From: Betaproteobacteria bacterium
GTDB lineage: Bacteria > Pseudomonadota > Gammaproteobacteria > Burkholderiales > SG8-39
DNA length: 64,000 bases
NCBI GenBank assembly: GCA_016195915.1
Contig: JACPYS010000055.1
Coordinates: 124,001-188,000 of the forward strand
Direction: 5' to 3'
This document shows, one piece after another, positions 1 to 8,127 of the stretch. Position 1 is the stretch's first letter; each line of letters opens with the position of its first letter. Below the pieces are notes generated by a model that was given only the letters and a program-made list of their open reading frames with translations, did no database searches and had not been told where the DNA came from. Made by a program: the position numbers and the translations under genes.

Positions 1-479
1 GTATTGGCGACATAGTCCAGGTTGTTGCCGCGCTCGCCGCAACCTTGGGCAATCAGGCGCGCCGTTGCCTCCACGCTCAGGTCGCCCGCGAACTGGCGGT
101 GTGCAGTGTCGGCAACGAAAGCCAACGCGCGCACCCGCCTTCGGTGGCCGATGTGCACCGCGACCAGGCGCGGCAGGTAAACACGGTTGAGCATCTCCCG
201 GTGCCATAGCCGGGTCAGCGTTGCAGGCACGCGTGGTGCCGCAATGCGAAATGCCATGCCCCAGCACGACCCGCCGCGGCACAGCCCCATCACCAGACCG
301 GGTCTTGCGGGCGTACCGCGGTAGCGATGGGAGTAGATGCACATCGACCGGTGCAATCCGTACAGGTGGCCGGGATGCTTCTCATTGAAGCGGAAATCGG
401 GCGACCACATCAACGAGCCGTAGCCGAAGATCCACAGGTCGCCGCGCGGCAGTCCGGCCTGGAAGTCCTTCAAGTCCAT
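1..479 (-). CDS. ChaC-like gamma-glutamylcyclotransferase (3' end missing)
   Basis: The reverse strand is open from the ATG at 479 to the window edge (159 codons seen), so the C-terminus lies outside. Near the N-terminus it carries the glycine-rich substrate loop FGYGSLMW, diagnostic of the gamma-glutamylcyclotransferase fold, followed by the ChaC-type R-G-T-P and LWHREM segments; the Glu of the latter fits the catalytic acid. ChaC enzymes cleave glutathione to 5-oxoproline and Cys-Gly in the cytoplasm. It is divergent from the small secreted gene at 630. A gamma-glutamyltransferase and a glutathione S-transferase occur 14 kb away. The family assignment is firm; the exact substrate is inferred. 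Confidence 0.85.
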   Translation of the reverse strand, partial: MDLKDFQAGLPRGDLWIFGYGSLMWSPDFRFNEKHPGHLYGLHRSMCIYSHRYRGTPARPGLVMGLCRGGSCWGMAFRIAAPRVPATLTRLWHREMLNRVYLPRLVAVHIGHRRRVRALAFVADTAHRQFAGDLSVEATARLIAQGCGERGNNLDYVAN

Positions 480-629
480 TCTCGGGCGATTATAGAGAGT
501 TGGCGCGATCGTTTACGCCGGTTCGAGAGGTGGATCGTGCAGCGCGCGTTGGCGCGTCAACGCGTTCGTTGGTTCCGCGTTAAGCGTATTGGTTCACTAT
601 CGGACCTTTCATTCGAGGGATAGATAACA

Positions 630-854
630 ATGTTCAAGCAAAGACTGCTCGTCGCCCTGATCGGCTCGGTGTTTGCCGCTTCGGTTTTCGCCCAAGCTCC
701 GGCCAAGTCCGCCGCGCCGGCGGCACCGGCCGCTGCGCCAGCCGCTGCGTCCGCAAAGCCTGCCGAAGCGGCCAAACCCGCGGAAGCCAAAGCCAAGGGC
801 AAAGCCAAAGCCAAGAGCAAAGCCAAAGCCAAGGCCAAGAAGAAGGCAAGCTGA
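630..854 (+). CDS. small secreted Ala/Pro/Lys-rich protein
   Basis: Encodes 74 residues. Residues 1-22 form a clear Sec signal peptide (basic start, hydrophobic core, AQ after VFA). The mature part is low complexity: an Ala/Pro half, then a run of alternating Lys-Ala ending in KKKAS. A GAGGGATAG ribosome site lies just ahead of the ATG, and a strong terminator follows at 895, so it looks like a monocistronic gene. The tail resembles histone H1-like or PHA-granule tails, but the signal peptide argues for a periplasmic, strongly cationic protein. Function unknown. The gene itself is well supported by signal peptide, RBS and terminator. Confidence 0.7.
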   Translation: MFKQRLLVALIGSVFAASVFAQAPAKSAAPAAPAAAPAAASAKPAEAAKPAEAKAKGKAKAKSKAKAKAKKKAS

Positions 855-894
855 AGCGGCTAGCTGCTTTGAGCCCCCTTGTGGGGCACAGCCC

Positions 895-920
895 AAGGCC
901 CGGTATTCCCGGGCCTTTTT
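895..920 (+). terminator. Rho-independent terminator
   Basis: A 9-bp stem AAGGCCCGG / CCGGGCCTT with a 5-nt loop (904-908) runs into a T tract. It lies 40 bp after the stop of the secreted Ala/Lys gene. Confidence 0.85.
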
Positions 921-1280
921 GTTACTGCGCCGATTTCCCGCATCCACGTCGCGGTTTACCGCGTAAGCTGATTGAGGTAGATTGCGACTCACTCTCAACT
1001 GGCTAGCGCCCGATGTTCATCCTCGCCCGCCTCGTTTCGCGCAGCTCCAGCTCCCTGGCGGCGATGACCGGCTTCGCGCGTTACTCAGGCGGCGTGGGCC
1101 GCGGCGGACGGAGCGGCAGCCCGGATGACGATTACGCGCTTGCATTTTTGTTCGCATTGCCTCCCGTATCGAGCCCGCTCAGGGCGCCCGCGTCACCCAC
1201 CCCCGATTCAGCCGCCCGAATCCGATCGAAATCTGACCGGAAGCGGACCCTATTTTCGTGTGTTTGACTGGAGGACAACC
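921..1280. other. intergenic, no convincing gene
   Basis: This 360-bp gap lies between the terminator and the Tat-transglutaminase gene. Open frames cross it, including an in-frame extension of the next gene, but none has a ribosome site or recognisable protein. It presumably holds the promoter of the gene at 1281; no clear -35/-10 pair was seen. Confidence 0.4.
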
Positions 1281-2375
1281 ATGGATCGACGTGCATTCCT
1301 CAAGACTTCCGCCACGGCGACCGCCCTTTCCGCGGCGTCATTCGCGCGTGGCGCCTTGGCCAACGTGGCGGAGGCCGGCCGCTGGCGCGCCTTCGAGGTC
1401 ACCTACCGGCTCGAGGTGCAGAAACCGGCTGGGGTGACGAGGACGTGGCTGCCGCTGCCGCTCTCGGAGGACACCGGTTACTTCAAGAACCTCGGCAGCA
1501 GCTGGAGCGCCGGGGGCGGGCGTGCCTCGGCGACCATCGATCCGAAATACGGAGCAGGGATCGCCATGGCAGAATTTCCGGAGGGCGTGGCAAATCCGAC
1601 CTTCTTGGTGGTGTCGCGCTTTGCGACGCGCGACCGCTCGGTGGATTTCGCCAAACCGGGCAACGCGCGGCCCGAGGATCCGAAGGTCCTGCAGCGAAGC
1701 CTGCAGGGAACCGATCTCATCCCCGTCGATGGCATCGTCAGGGAGACGGCCATGGACATCACCAAGGGGTTGCGCAGCGACATGGACAAGGCGCGCGCGC
1801 TCTACGAGTGGGTGGTGGAAAACACTTTCCGTGACCCCAAGACCCGCGGCTGCGGCTGGGGCGACATCAAGGCGATGCTCGAGACGCGCAACTTCGGCGG
1901 CAAGTGCGGCGACATCAACGCAATGTTCGTCGGACTCGCGCGCGCGTCCGGAATCCCTGCACGTGATATCTACGGCATCCGGGTGGCGAAATCCGAACTC
2001 GGCTACAAGAGTCTCGGCGTGGGCACCGAAGTGATCAGCAAGGCCCAGCATTGCCGCGCGGATTTTTATCTTCCGGAATACGGCTGGATCCCCGTCGATC
2101 CGGGCGACGTGCGCAAGGTGGTTCTAGAAGAAGCGCCGGGCCTCACTCTCGCTAGCGACGTGGCGAAAGCAAACCGCGCGCGCCTGTTCGGCGCCTGGGA
2201 GATGAACTGGCTCGCGTATAACTACGCACATGATGTGGTGCTTCCCGGCGCCCGGTTCGGCAAGATCCCCTACCTGATGTACCCGAACGGCGAGACCGCG
2301 GCGGAAAGACTCGATTCCCTCGAACCCGATCCATTCAAGTACACGATCACGGCGCGGGAGTTGAAGGTCGCTTGA
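1281..2375 (+). CDS. Tat-exported transglutaminase-like protein
   Basis: The frame is open further upstream, but the ATG at 1281 follows a GGAGG box and begins a twin-arginine signal (RRAFLK, then an Ala-rich core to about residue 27), giving 364 residues. The transglutaminase core sits at about 165-285: Cys209 in GGKCGD, His257 in AQHCRADFY and Asp273 in PVDPGD complete a plausible Cys-His-Asp triad. Such periplasmic papain-like proteins are peptidases or amide-exchanging enzymes, and the substrate cannot be told from sequence. The TGA stop overlaps the TTG start of the thioredoxin gene by 3 bases. A terminator hairpin lies 23 bp after the stop, inside that next gene. Confidence 0.85.
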   Translation: MDRRAFLKTSATATALSAASFARGALANVAEAGRWRAFEVTYRLEVQKPAGVTRTWLPLPLSEDTGYFKNLGSSWSAGGGRASATIDPKYGAGIAMAEFPEGVANPTFLVVSRFATRDRSVDFAKPGNARPEDPKVLQRSLQGTDLIPVDGIVRETAMDITKGLRSDMDKARALYEWVVENTFRDPKTRGCGWGDIKAMLETRNFGGKCGDINAMFVGLARASGIPARDIYGIRVAKSELGYKSLGVGTEVISKAQHCRADFYLPEYGWIPVDPGDVRKVVLEEAPGLTLASDVAKANRARLFGAWEMNWLAYNYAHDVVLPGARFGKIPYLMYPNGETAAERLDSLEPDPFKYTITARELKVA

Positions 2376-2911
2376 GCGGCTGTTCAACAAGCCGGTGGGC
2401 CCGGGTTTTCCGGGCCTTTGTTCTTGCGCTCGTTGCCGGAGCGCTCTGCGCGTCATCGGTTTTCGCGAAGGAGCCCTTGCCCTGGAACGGAGGACCGACG
2501 CCGGCGCTGGCGCTGGAGGACCTGCACGGGCGGCCCGTGCGCCTGGAAGGCTTCAAAGGCAAGGTGGTGCTCGTCAATTTCTGGGCCACGTGGTGCGAGC
2601 CGTGCCGCGACGAGATGCCCTCGATCCAGCGCCTGCGCCAAGAACTTGATGGCAAGGCGTTCGAGGTGGTGGCGGTGAATGTCGCCGAGCCGCGCAGCCG
2701 CGTTGAAGCGTTCCTGGAGCGAACGAAGCTCGACCTCCCCGTTTTGCTCGATCACTCCGGCGACGCTGCGAGGGGCTGGCGGGCGCGCATTCTGCCGGCG
2801 ACGTTCATCGTCGGCCCGGATGGGAGCATTCGTTACAGCCACGCCGGCGAGCTCGCCTGGGACGAGCCGCGCATCGTCGAGCTGATCTCCGCGCTCCTGC
2901 GCGCCCGCTGA
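2372..2911 (+). CDS. TlpA/ResA-like thioredoxin-fold protein
   Basis: Encodes 179 residues from a TTG start that overlaps the preceding stop (TTGA). No ATG or GTG codon lies in frame before the hydrophobic segment, so the TTG is needed to include the signal peptide (core FVLALVAGALCASSVFA, about residues 16-33). The thioredoxin fold follows, with FWATWCEPCRDEMPS carrying the redox pair WCxxC, and a cis-Pro region LPATFIVGPDG. Family members reduce disulfides in the periplasm, for example in cytochrome c maturation, and depend on a DsbD/CcdA donor that is not encoded here. A terminator hairpin overlaps its signal-peptide codons. Confidence 0.85.
   Translation: MSGCSTSRWARVFRAFVLALVAGALCASSVFAKEPLPWNGGPTPALALEDLHGRPVRLEGFKGKVVLVNFWATWCEPCRDEMPSIQRLRQELDGKAFEVVAVNVAEPRSRVEAFLERTKLDLPVLLDHSGDAARGWRARILPATFIVGPDGSIRYSHAGELAWDEPRIVELISALLRAR
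2398..2422 (+). terminator. terminator-like hairpin inside the thioredoxin gene start
   Basis: A 7-bp stem GGCCCGG / CCGGGCC with a 5-nt loop is followed by TTTGTT. It is the same design as the terminator at 895. It sits 23 bp after the transglutaminase stop but within codons 9-17 of the overlapping thioredoxin frame. Confidence 0.6.
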
Positions 2912-2982
2912 GCGCGCAGCGAACCCCGGCCTGCGCGATAATCCGCCGGGCCGGTTCGACCCGCAACGACAGGGGATCACGA

Positions 2983-3825
2983 GTGTTTCTGCACTTAGCG
3001 CTTCTGCTGGGCGCTGTCATGGCTGCGGCGAGCGCTCTTGCGCAGGATGCGCCACAGCGCGCGCCGTTCATCACCACGCCCGACGAAGTCGTCGTGGAGA
3101 TGCTCAAGCTTGCGGGCGCGGGCCCCGAGGATTACGTCATCGACCTCGGTTCCGGCGACGGGCGGATCGTGATCACCGCTGCGCAGCGCTTCGGCGCGCG
3201 CGGCCTTGGCGTCGATCTCGATGAAAAACTGGTCGATCTCTCGCGCGAGAACGCACGCCGCGCCGGGTTAGCCGAACGTGCCGAGTTCCGCGTGCAGGAC
3301 GCGCTGAATACCGATCTTTCCCGCGCCGGCGTGGTGACGATCTACCTGCTGCCGCAACTCATCGGCCGGCTGCAGCCACGGGTGCTCGACGAAATGCGGC
3401 CCGGGGCGCGCGTCGTCACGCATGCCTTCTACATGCAAAGCTGGAAGCCCGACGAAGTGCGCAAAGTGCGGCTCGCGCAGCGCCACGCTGGCCAGGGGGA
3501 TGAGAGCACCATCTACCTGTGGATCGTGCCCGCGAAGGCGCGTGGCGAATGGCGCGCGCGGCTGCCCGCGCTCGGCGAATTGAACCTGCGCATTCATCAG
3601 AATTTTCAGGAAATCGAAATCGAGTCCTCAGGAGACGGGGGCGGTTTTCGTGTGGAGAAGGCCACGCTGCGCGGCGACGCGATTACCTGGAGCGGTACGC
3701 TGGAGCGTGCCGGCCGGAGGCTGGAGCAGCGCTTCAGCGGCCGCGTTCATCCCGAGCGCATCGAGGGAGAGCTGACGATCGCGGGACAGGATTCCGCCAG
3801 ACTGGTCGCGACCAGAGCGCGATGA
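2983..3825 (+). CDS. class I SAM-dependent methyltransferase with signal peptide
   Basis: Encodes 280 residues from a GTG start preceded by AGGGG. Residues 1-21 form a Sec signal (hydrophobic core, ALAQ). The Rossmann methyltransferase follows: motif I YVIDLGSGDGRIVI at about 48-62, the acidic ribose-binding strand GLGVDLDEKL, and a motif IV-like stretch GVVTIYLLPQ. The C-terminal third (about 185-280) is a beta-rich appendage seen in related betaproteobacterial proteins. Neither substrate nor product is evident. Export is odd for an enzyme needing cytosolic S-adenosylmethionine, so the hydrophobic start may instead be an anchor. Confidence 0.75.
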   Translation: MFLHLALLLGAVMAAASALAQDAPQRAPFITTPDEVVVEMLKLAGAGPEDYVIDLGSGDGRIVITAAQRFGARGLGVDLDEKLVDLSRENARRAGLAERAEFRVQDALNTDLSRAGVVTIYLLPQLIGRLQPRVLDEMRPGARVVTHAFYMQSWKPDEVRKVRLAQRHAGQGDESTIYLWIVPAKARGEWRARLPALGELNLRIHQNFQEIEIESSGDGGGFRVEKATLRGDAITWSGTLERAGRRLEQRFSGRVHPERIEGELTIAGQDSARLVATRAR

Positions 3826-3930
3826 TTCCGATTCGATCCTTGCCCCGGATTGCGCGCGCCGCATTGTTTGCGTGCCGGTAACGGCGCGGTAGACTGCGCT
3901 GTTGCCTCGGTAATCACAGGAGGAATTTCA

Positions 3931-4899
3931 ATGCTTGCAAGAATGCTGGCCGTCGCATCGGCATTCGCCTCGATGCAGGCGATCGCCCAGGCTTATCCGT
4001 CCAAGCCCGTCAACTTCATCGTGGCGTTTGCCGCGGGAGGTGATTCCGACCTCTCAGGGCGCAATCTTGCTCAGCACGCGGGCAAATATCTCAACAGCCA
4101 GTCGATCGTGGTGATCAATCGGGTCGGCGCCTCGGGCGCGATCGGCTCGATGGCGGTGCGCACCGCGCCGGCCGACGGCTACACCCTGCTGGTTGCGCGC
4201 ATCGCGACGCACGCCATTCTCCCCGCGACGGACCCCAATACACCGTACAAATGGAACGAATTCACAATGCTCTCGTTGCTCGAGCTCAATCCGTTCGTCT
4301 GTGTGGTGAAGGGCGATTCGCCGTTCAAGAACATGCCGGCGCTGGCCGCCACCATCCGCAACGAACCAGGAAAGCTCAATTTCTCGACCTCGGGGATCGG
4401 CACGGTCCAGAATCTCGGCCCGCAATACTTCTTCAGTCTGCTGGGATTGTCCAAGGATGCCGCGGTGGGGATCCACTACAAGGGCGGCGGCGAGGTGACG
4501 ACTTCGCTTCTCGGCGGCCAGGTGCATTTTGCGTGCAACAACCTGACCACGCTCCTGTCGCACATCAAGTCGGGGACCTTGCGTGCGCTGATGATCACCA
4601 CGCCCGAGCGGCTCAAGGAACTGCCCGACGTGCCGACCTCGCGCGAACTCGGCTGGCCGGAAATGGAGAAGATCACCGGTTGGTCTGCGCTGATGGGGCC
4701 GCCGGGGCTACCCAGGGAAGTTACCGACAAATGGGCCGAAGTGCTGGCGAAAATCGCACAAGACCCTGAATGGCTTGCAGGCAATGCCAGGCTCGGAGGC
4801 ATCCCCTCGATCCGCAGTCCGTCCGAAACCGAGACTTTCGTGCGCGAGCAGTACGAACTCTACGAGCGGCTTGCGATCTCGATCGGCATCCGCCAGTAA
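3931..4899 (+). CDS. Bug/TctC-family substrate-binding protein
   Basis: Encodes 322 residues. The frame extends upstream, but AGGAGG just before the ATG at 3931 and the signal peptide (residues 1-22, ending AIAQA) fix the start. The mature N-terminus YPSKPVNFIVAFAAGG is the classic Bug signature (YPxKPixxivpfapGG), and APADGYTLL is the second conserved block. Bug proteins are periplasmic receptors for carboxylates, amides and related small acids of tripartite tricarboxylate transporters. The stop and the start of the thiamine-diphosphate enzyme share one base (TAATG), so the pair is translationally coupled and the ligand is probably linked to that enzyme's 2-oxo-acid substrate (inference). 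Confidence 0.92.
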   Translation: MLARMLAVASAFASMQAIAQAYPSKPVNFIVAFAAGGDSDLSGRNLAQHAGKYLNSQSIVVINRVGASGAIGSMAVRTAPADGYTLLVARIATHAILPATDPNTPYKWNEFTMLSLLELNPFVCVVKGDSPFKNMPALAATIRNEPGKLNFSTSGIGTVQNLGPQYFFSLLGLSKDAAVGIHYKGGGEVTTSLLGGQVHFACNNLTTLLSHIKSGTLRALMITTPERLKELPDVPTSRELGWPEMEKITGWSALMGPPGLPREVTDKWAEVLAKIAQDPEWLAGNARLGGIPSIRSPSETETFVREQYELYERLAISIGIRQ

Positions 4900-6548
4900 T
4901 GGCGGCAGGAATTTCTGCAGTCACTCAGCCGCACATGGTGGCGGACGCGATCGCGCAGACGCTCAAGGCCTGGGGCGTGCGCTGGGCGTTTGGCATTCCC
5001 GGCAACGACGTGCTCGAGACCGTCCGCGCCTGCGAGGAGCAGGGCATTGCGTTCGTGCTCGGGAAATCGGAACCGTCCTGTGCCTTCATGGCCGACGCCG
5101 TGTACCAGCTCACCGGCAAACCGGCGGTGTTGATCACGGCGCTCGGACCCGGCATTTCGAACGCCATGTCCGGTATCGCGGGCGCGCAGCAGGAGCGTTC
5201 CGCGATGGTGGTCCTGTGCGGCGAGATGGCGACGCGGCAGATGGGGATCTACAACCACCAGGCGTTCGATCACGTCGCGCTGGCGCGCCCGGTGGTCAAG
5301 TACGCGGAGACGCTCAATCCGAAACGCGCGGCGCAGCAGCTTGCGAAGGCGCTCGATATCGCTCTTGAGCATCCGGCCGGCCCGGTGTTTCTCAACCTGC
5401 CGGCGGACGCAAATCGCGAGGCGGCCGGCGATCAGCAGGTGAAATCACCGGCGCGCCGTGCGCCGGTGGTACTGACGGCAGCCGCCGCGGCGAAGCTGCA
5501 GGCGGCGCTTTCATGCGCAACGCGCCCGCTCGCTCTTGCCGGGCGAGGCGCCTTGCTGCACAGCGCGCCCGCGGCGTTCAAGCGCTTCGTCGAGGCGTGG
5601 CGCATGCCCTTTCTCACGACCTACAAGGCGAAAGGCATCGCCGACGATCGCCATCCCTTGTGCGCGGGCAGCGTTGGACTGTCGCCGGTGGTCGACGCAG
5701 AGAACCTGAAGTTGATCGGTGAGGCCGATTGCCTGGTCCTCGCGGGTTTCGATCCGATCGAGTTGCGCGACGCCTGGCTCGATGCCTGGCCCGAGTCCCT
5801 GCAGGTAGTGACCATCGACTGGGCGGCGCTCAACCATCGAATTTTCCCGCTGGGCGAGGAAGCGCTTGGCGACGTCCCGTCGATCCTCGAGCAGCTGCTG
5901 CCCGATGGACGCGACGGCTCGCGCGCCGCATGGCCGGAGCGCTCGATCGCCGCACACCGGTCACGCGTCGCGCAGATCGTGCGGCCGCGCTCCCCTGCCA
6001 TTGGCATCAGTCCCGCAGCGCTGTTCGCTGCGCTCAGCGCGCGTGCGACGCCGGAGTGGATCATGACCGTAGATGTCGGCGCGCACCGCATTCTCGCCAA
6101 CCACGTGATCGAGTGCCGCGTTCCAGGCCAATTGATGCAGTCCAATGGGCTCGGTTGCATGGGTTACTCCGTGCCAGCCGCGATCGCCGCGCAACTGGTT
6201 CATCCGGACCGCCCGGTGGTCGCGATGCTCGGTGACGGCTGCATGCTGATGACGCAAGGTGAACTTGCGCTCGCGCAGGAGCGGGCGCTGCCGATGGTGG
6301 TGGTCGTGCTCAACGACGCCAGCCTGTCGCTCATCAAGCTCAAGCAATCGAAGATGAAGCACGCCGCACGCGCGGTGGATTTCGGCGTGCCCGACTTCGC
6401 GATGGTCGCCCGGGGTTTCGGCGCCCGGGGCATTCGGGTGGAGTGCATCGAGGAATTCGATGCCGCGCTCGCCGAAGCGGTCGCGTCGCGCCGTTTCACC
6501 CTCATCGACGCGCTCGTCGACTCCTCGGAGTATTGGGACCAGATGTAA
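4899..6548 (+). CDS. thiamine-diphosphate enzyme, acetolactate synthase/decarboxylase-like
   Basis: Encodes 549 residues in the usual three-domain order. The N-terminal pyrimidine-binding domain carries the activating Glu58 (in GKSEPSC). A central Rossmann domain covers about 200-330. The C-terminal diphosphate-binding domain contains GDGCMLMTQGE followed by VLNDASLSLIK, the GDG-x-N motif. It belongs to the large family of acetolactate synthase, glyoxylate carboligase, oxalyl-CoA and benzoylformate decarboxylase; no FAD-specific motif lets me choose. The start overlaps the Bug receptor stop, implying one operon for uptake and C-C cleavage or ligation of a 2-oxo acid. A second, distinct homologue is at 41129. 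Confidence 0.85.
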   Translation: MAAGISAVTQPHMVADAIAQTLKAWGVRWAFGIPGNDVLETVRACEEQGIAFVLGKSEPSCAFMADAVYQLTGKPAVLITALGPGISNAMSGIAGAQQERSAMVVLCGEMATRQMGIYNHQAFDHVALARPVVKYAETLNPKRAAQQLAKALDIALEHPAGPVFLNLPADANREAAGDQQVKSPARRAPVVLTAAAAAKLQAALSCATRPLALAGRGALLHSAPAAFKRFVEAWRMPFLTTYKAKGIADDRHPLCAGSVGLSPVVDAENLKLIGEADCLVLAGFDPIELRDAWLDAWPESLQVVTIDWAALNHRIFPLGEEALGDVPSILEQLLPDGRDGSRAAWPERSIAAHRSRVAQIVRPRSPAIGISPAALFAALSARATPEWIMTVDVGAHRILANHVIECRVPGQLMQSNGLGCMGYSVPAAIAAQLVHPDRPVVAMLGDGCMLMTQGELALAQERALPMVVVVLNDASLSLIKLKQSKMKHAARAVDFGVPDFAMVARGFGARGIRVECIEEFDAALAEAVASRRFTLIDALVDSSEYWDQM

Positions 6549-6611
6549 GCTGGCGCGGACTGATTCCGGCTCGGGACAGCCCCGCGCCTCCTGCACCGCA
6601 ACCGGCGGCGC

Positions 6612-6770
6612 TCAACTTTTCTTTCGTTTTCTGTCCGCCATGATTTTTTCGTAGCAGTCGGCGCACACCTCGCGGGTCTTCTTGATGCCCGGCAGTGTCC
6701 TGAAGCTCGCACGGGGTTTCGAGTGCTGCCCGTGAAAGCAATACTTTAGCGGGTTGAGATTTCCCATCAT
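6612..6770 (-). CDS. small Cys/His protein, possible zinc ribbon
   Basis: Encodes 52 residues from MMGNLNP. The frame is open 42 codons further upstream, but that part reads as noise. A YCFHGQH element is followed 24 residues later by VCADC, and the end is strongly basic (DRKRKKS). Four Cys/His groups could bind zinc, as in short ribbon proteins. It is convergent with the thiamine-diphosphate gene and has no operon partner. I do not recognise a named family. Coding status is supported only by the paired Cys motifs and basic C-terminus. Confidence 0.4.
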   Translation of the reverse strand: MMGNLNPLKYCFHGQHSKPRASFRTLPGIKKTREVCADCYEKIMADRKRKKS

Positions 6771-6982
6771 TTTCACTCTCTGGTTCCGTTCGGCACGCGA
6801 TAACGCCGCGCGGGGAGCCCTTTGGCGAGCGCCCGCCGCGAGTATCTTCGCATGATACCCCGGACCGGTGATCTCGCGCGTTACAACCGGTAGCAATTGC
6901 TTGCAATCCGATACCGGCGGCGTGTCTACACTTCCTTGCGTGGCCCGTTATACAGGCCATTACCCGCAAAAGGAGGCAAAAC

Positions 6983-7405
6983 ATGACCACGTCCCGCAAG
7001 GTTCTTCTTGTGCTGGCCGCCTGTGCCGCGCTTGGTGCCGCGACTCCGGCTTCTGCCGACGGCCGGTACTATGGTCACGGCCGCGGACATTGGCACGGCC
7101 ACGATCGGGAACCGGTCGCCTACATCGCCGCCCCCGTTTATTACGGCCCCCCGCGCGTAATCTACGTCGAACCGCAGGTGGTCTACCTGCAACCGCAGGC
7201 GTACTATGCGCCGCCGCCGGTAGCGTATGTCCAGCCTCAGGCAGTCTATGCCCCGACGCCCGTCTACGCCGCGCCCCTTGCGGGCAGCGTGGGTGGGGCC
7301 ATTGCCGGCGCAGTCATCGGCAGCCGCTTCGGCAGCGGCGACGGCCGCATCGCGGCCACTGTAATTGGCACCGTCCTCGGCAGCGTGATCGGCGGCCGGA
7401 TGTAG
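6983..7405 (+). CDS. exported glycine-zipper (2TM) protein
   Basis: Encodes 140 residues after an AAAGGAGG ribosome site. Residues 1-26 are a signal peptide (LGAATPASA). A His/Gly stretch and a Tyr/Pro/Gln-rich linker with repeated VYxxP/YVQPQ units (about 45-92) precede a C-terminal glycine zipper: AGSVGGAIAGAVIGSRFG and GTVLGSVIGGRM form two small-residue helices. Proteins of this type are envelope-associated, often outer-membrane or periplasmic, and structurally related to Rickettsia 17-kDa antigen tails. No enzymatic role is expected. It is convergent with the GDT1-family gene across a repeated hairpin region. Confidence 0.75.
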   Translation: MTTSRKVLLVLAACAALGAATPASADGRYYGHGRGHWHGHDREPVAYIAAPVYYGPPRVIYVEPQVVYLQPQAYYAPPPVAYVQPQAVYAPTPVYAAPLAGSVGGAIAGAVIGSRFGSGDGRIAATVIGTVLGSVIGGRM

Positions 7406-7421
7406 CCCGCGTCGGGGGGAC

Positions 7422-7493
7422 GTGCAGGGGAACCTGGGGTCCCCTCCTCTCCAGACATATCAGGAAGGGGTGCGGGGAAACCTGGGTTCCCCT
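7422..7493. repeat. two tandem palindromic elements between convergent genes
   Basis: Two copies of a 24-bp unit (7422-7445 and 7470-7493) share the pattern GTGC..GGGGAA.CCTGGG.TCCCCT. Each folds on itself: GGGGAA-ACCTGGG-TTCCCC in the second copy, and an imperfect version in the first. They lie 17 bp after one stop and 6 bp before the other, so they may stop transcription from both sides. Confidence 0.6.
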
Positions 7494-7498
7494 GCAAT

Positions 7499-8068
7499 CT
7501 AAAGCGCGCCGCCGACGTTGAACAGGGCGAGCACGCCGAGCACCGCGAAGATGGCGGCGGCGATCGCATGTACCACAGGCACCGGAACGCGCTTGATGAT
7601 TCTCTCGCCGACGAGCACGGCGGGCACATTGGCGAGCATCATGCCGAGCGTCGTGCCCGCGAGTACCCAGCCAAAGGTGGCGTAGCTCGCGGCGAGCGCA
7701 ATGGTGGCGACCTGGGTCTTGTCCCCCATCTCGACCAGGAAGAAAGCCACCAGCGTCGTGCCGAACACGCCGAGCGGCATCCTCTTCGTTTCCGCGTCAT
7801 CGAGCTTGTCCGGTATCAGCGTCCAGGTTGCCATCGCGATGAACGAAAGCCCGAGCACCCAACGCATCGCGTCCCTGCCGATGGCGTCAGTGACCCATGT
7901 TCCGACGGCGGCTGCGAGCGCGTGGTTGGCCAGAGTCGCAACGAGTATGCCCAGGATGATCGGCACGGGTGTGCGATAGCGCGCAGCGAGAACGAGCGCC
8001 AGGAGTTGGGTCTTGTCGCCGATTTCCGCCAGGGCGACAACCCCAGTCGATACGAGGAAAGCTTCCAT
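7499..8068 (-). CDS. TMEM165/GDT1 (UPF0016) family cation exporter
   Basis: Encodes 189 residues with six predicted hydrophobic helices arranged as an internal duplication. Each half carries the family signature E-x-G-D-K-T: EIGDKTQ at about residue 15 and EMGDKTQ at about 112, which line the Mn2+/Ca2+ binding site. A charged loop (about 88-95) separates the halves. Bacterial members export Mn2+ across the inner membrane. The usual yybP-ykoY Mn riboswitch cannot fit, because only about 60 bp separate it from the FAD-oxidase gene upstream on the same strand, and the two may be co-transcribed. Confidence 0.92.
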   Translation of the reverse strand: MEAFLVSTGVVALAEIGDKTQLLALVLAARYRTPVPIILGILVATLANHALAAAVGTWVTDAIGRDAMRWVLGLSFIAMATWTLIPDKLDDAETKRMPLGVFGTTLVAFFLVEMGDKTQVATIALAASYATFGWVLAGTTLGMMLANVPAVLVGERIIKRVPVPVVHAIAAAIFAVLGVLALFNVGGAL

Positions 8069-8127
8069 GGCCGGATGTTACAAGGCCGCATCCGCTGCGA
8101 ACCGGTTCGCGGCTGAAGCCGGCCCGA

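Noticed and set aside
630-854. Histone H1-like DNA-binding protein
   Set aside because: The Lys-Ala tail is similar, but a clear signal peptide with AQ cleavage places the protein outside the cytoplasm.
1013-1267. 84-codon + strand frame upstream of the Tat-transglutaminase
   Set aside because: No ribosome site, no resemblance to known proteins, and strong Ser/Arg/Gly bias.
8069-8127. Possible yybP-ykoY manganese riboswitch before the GDT1-family gene
   Set aside because: Only about 60 bp are available and no matching stem pattern is present.
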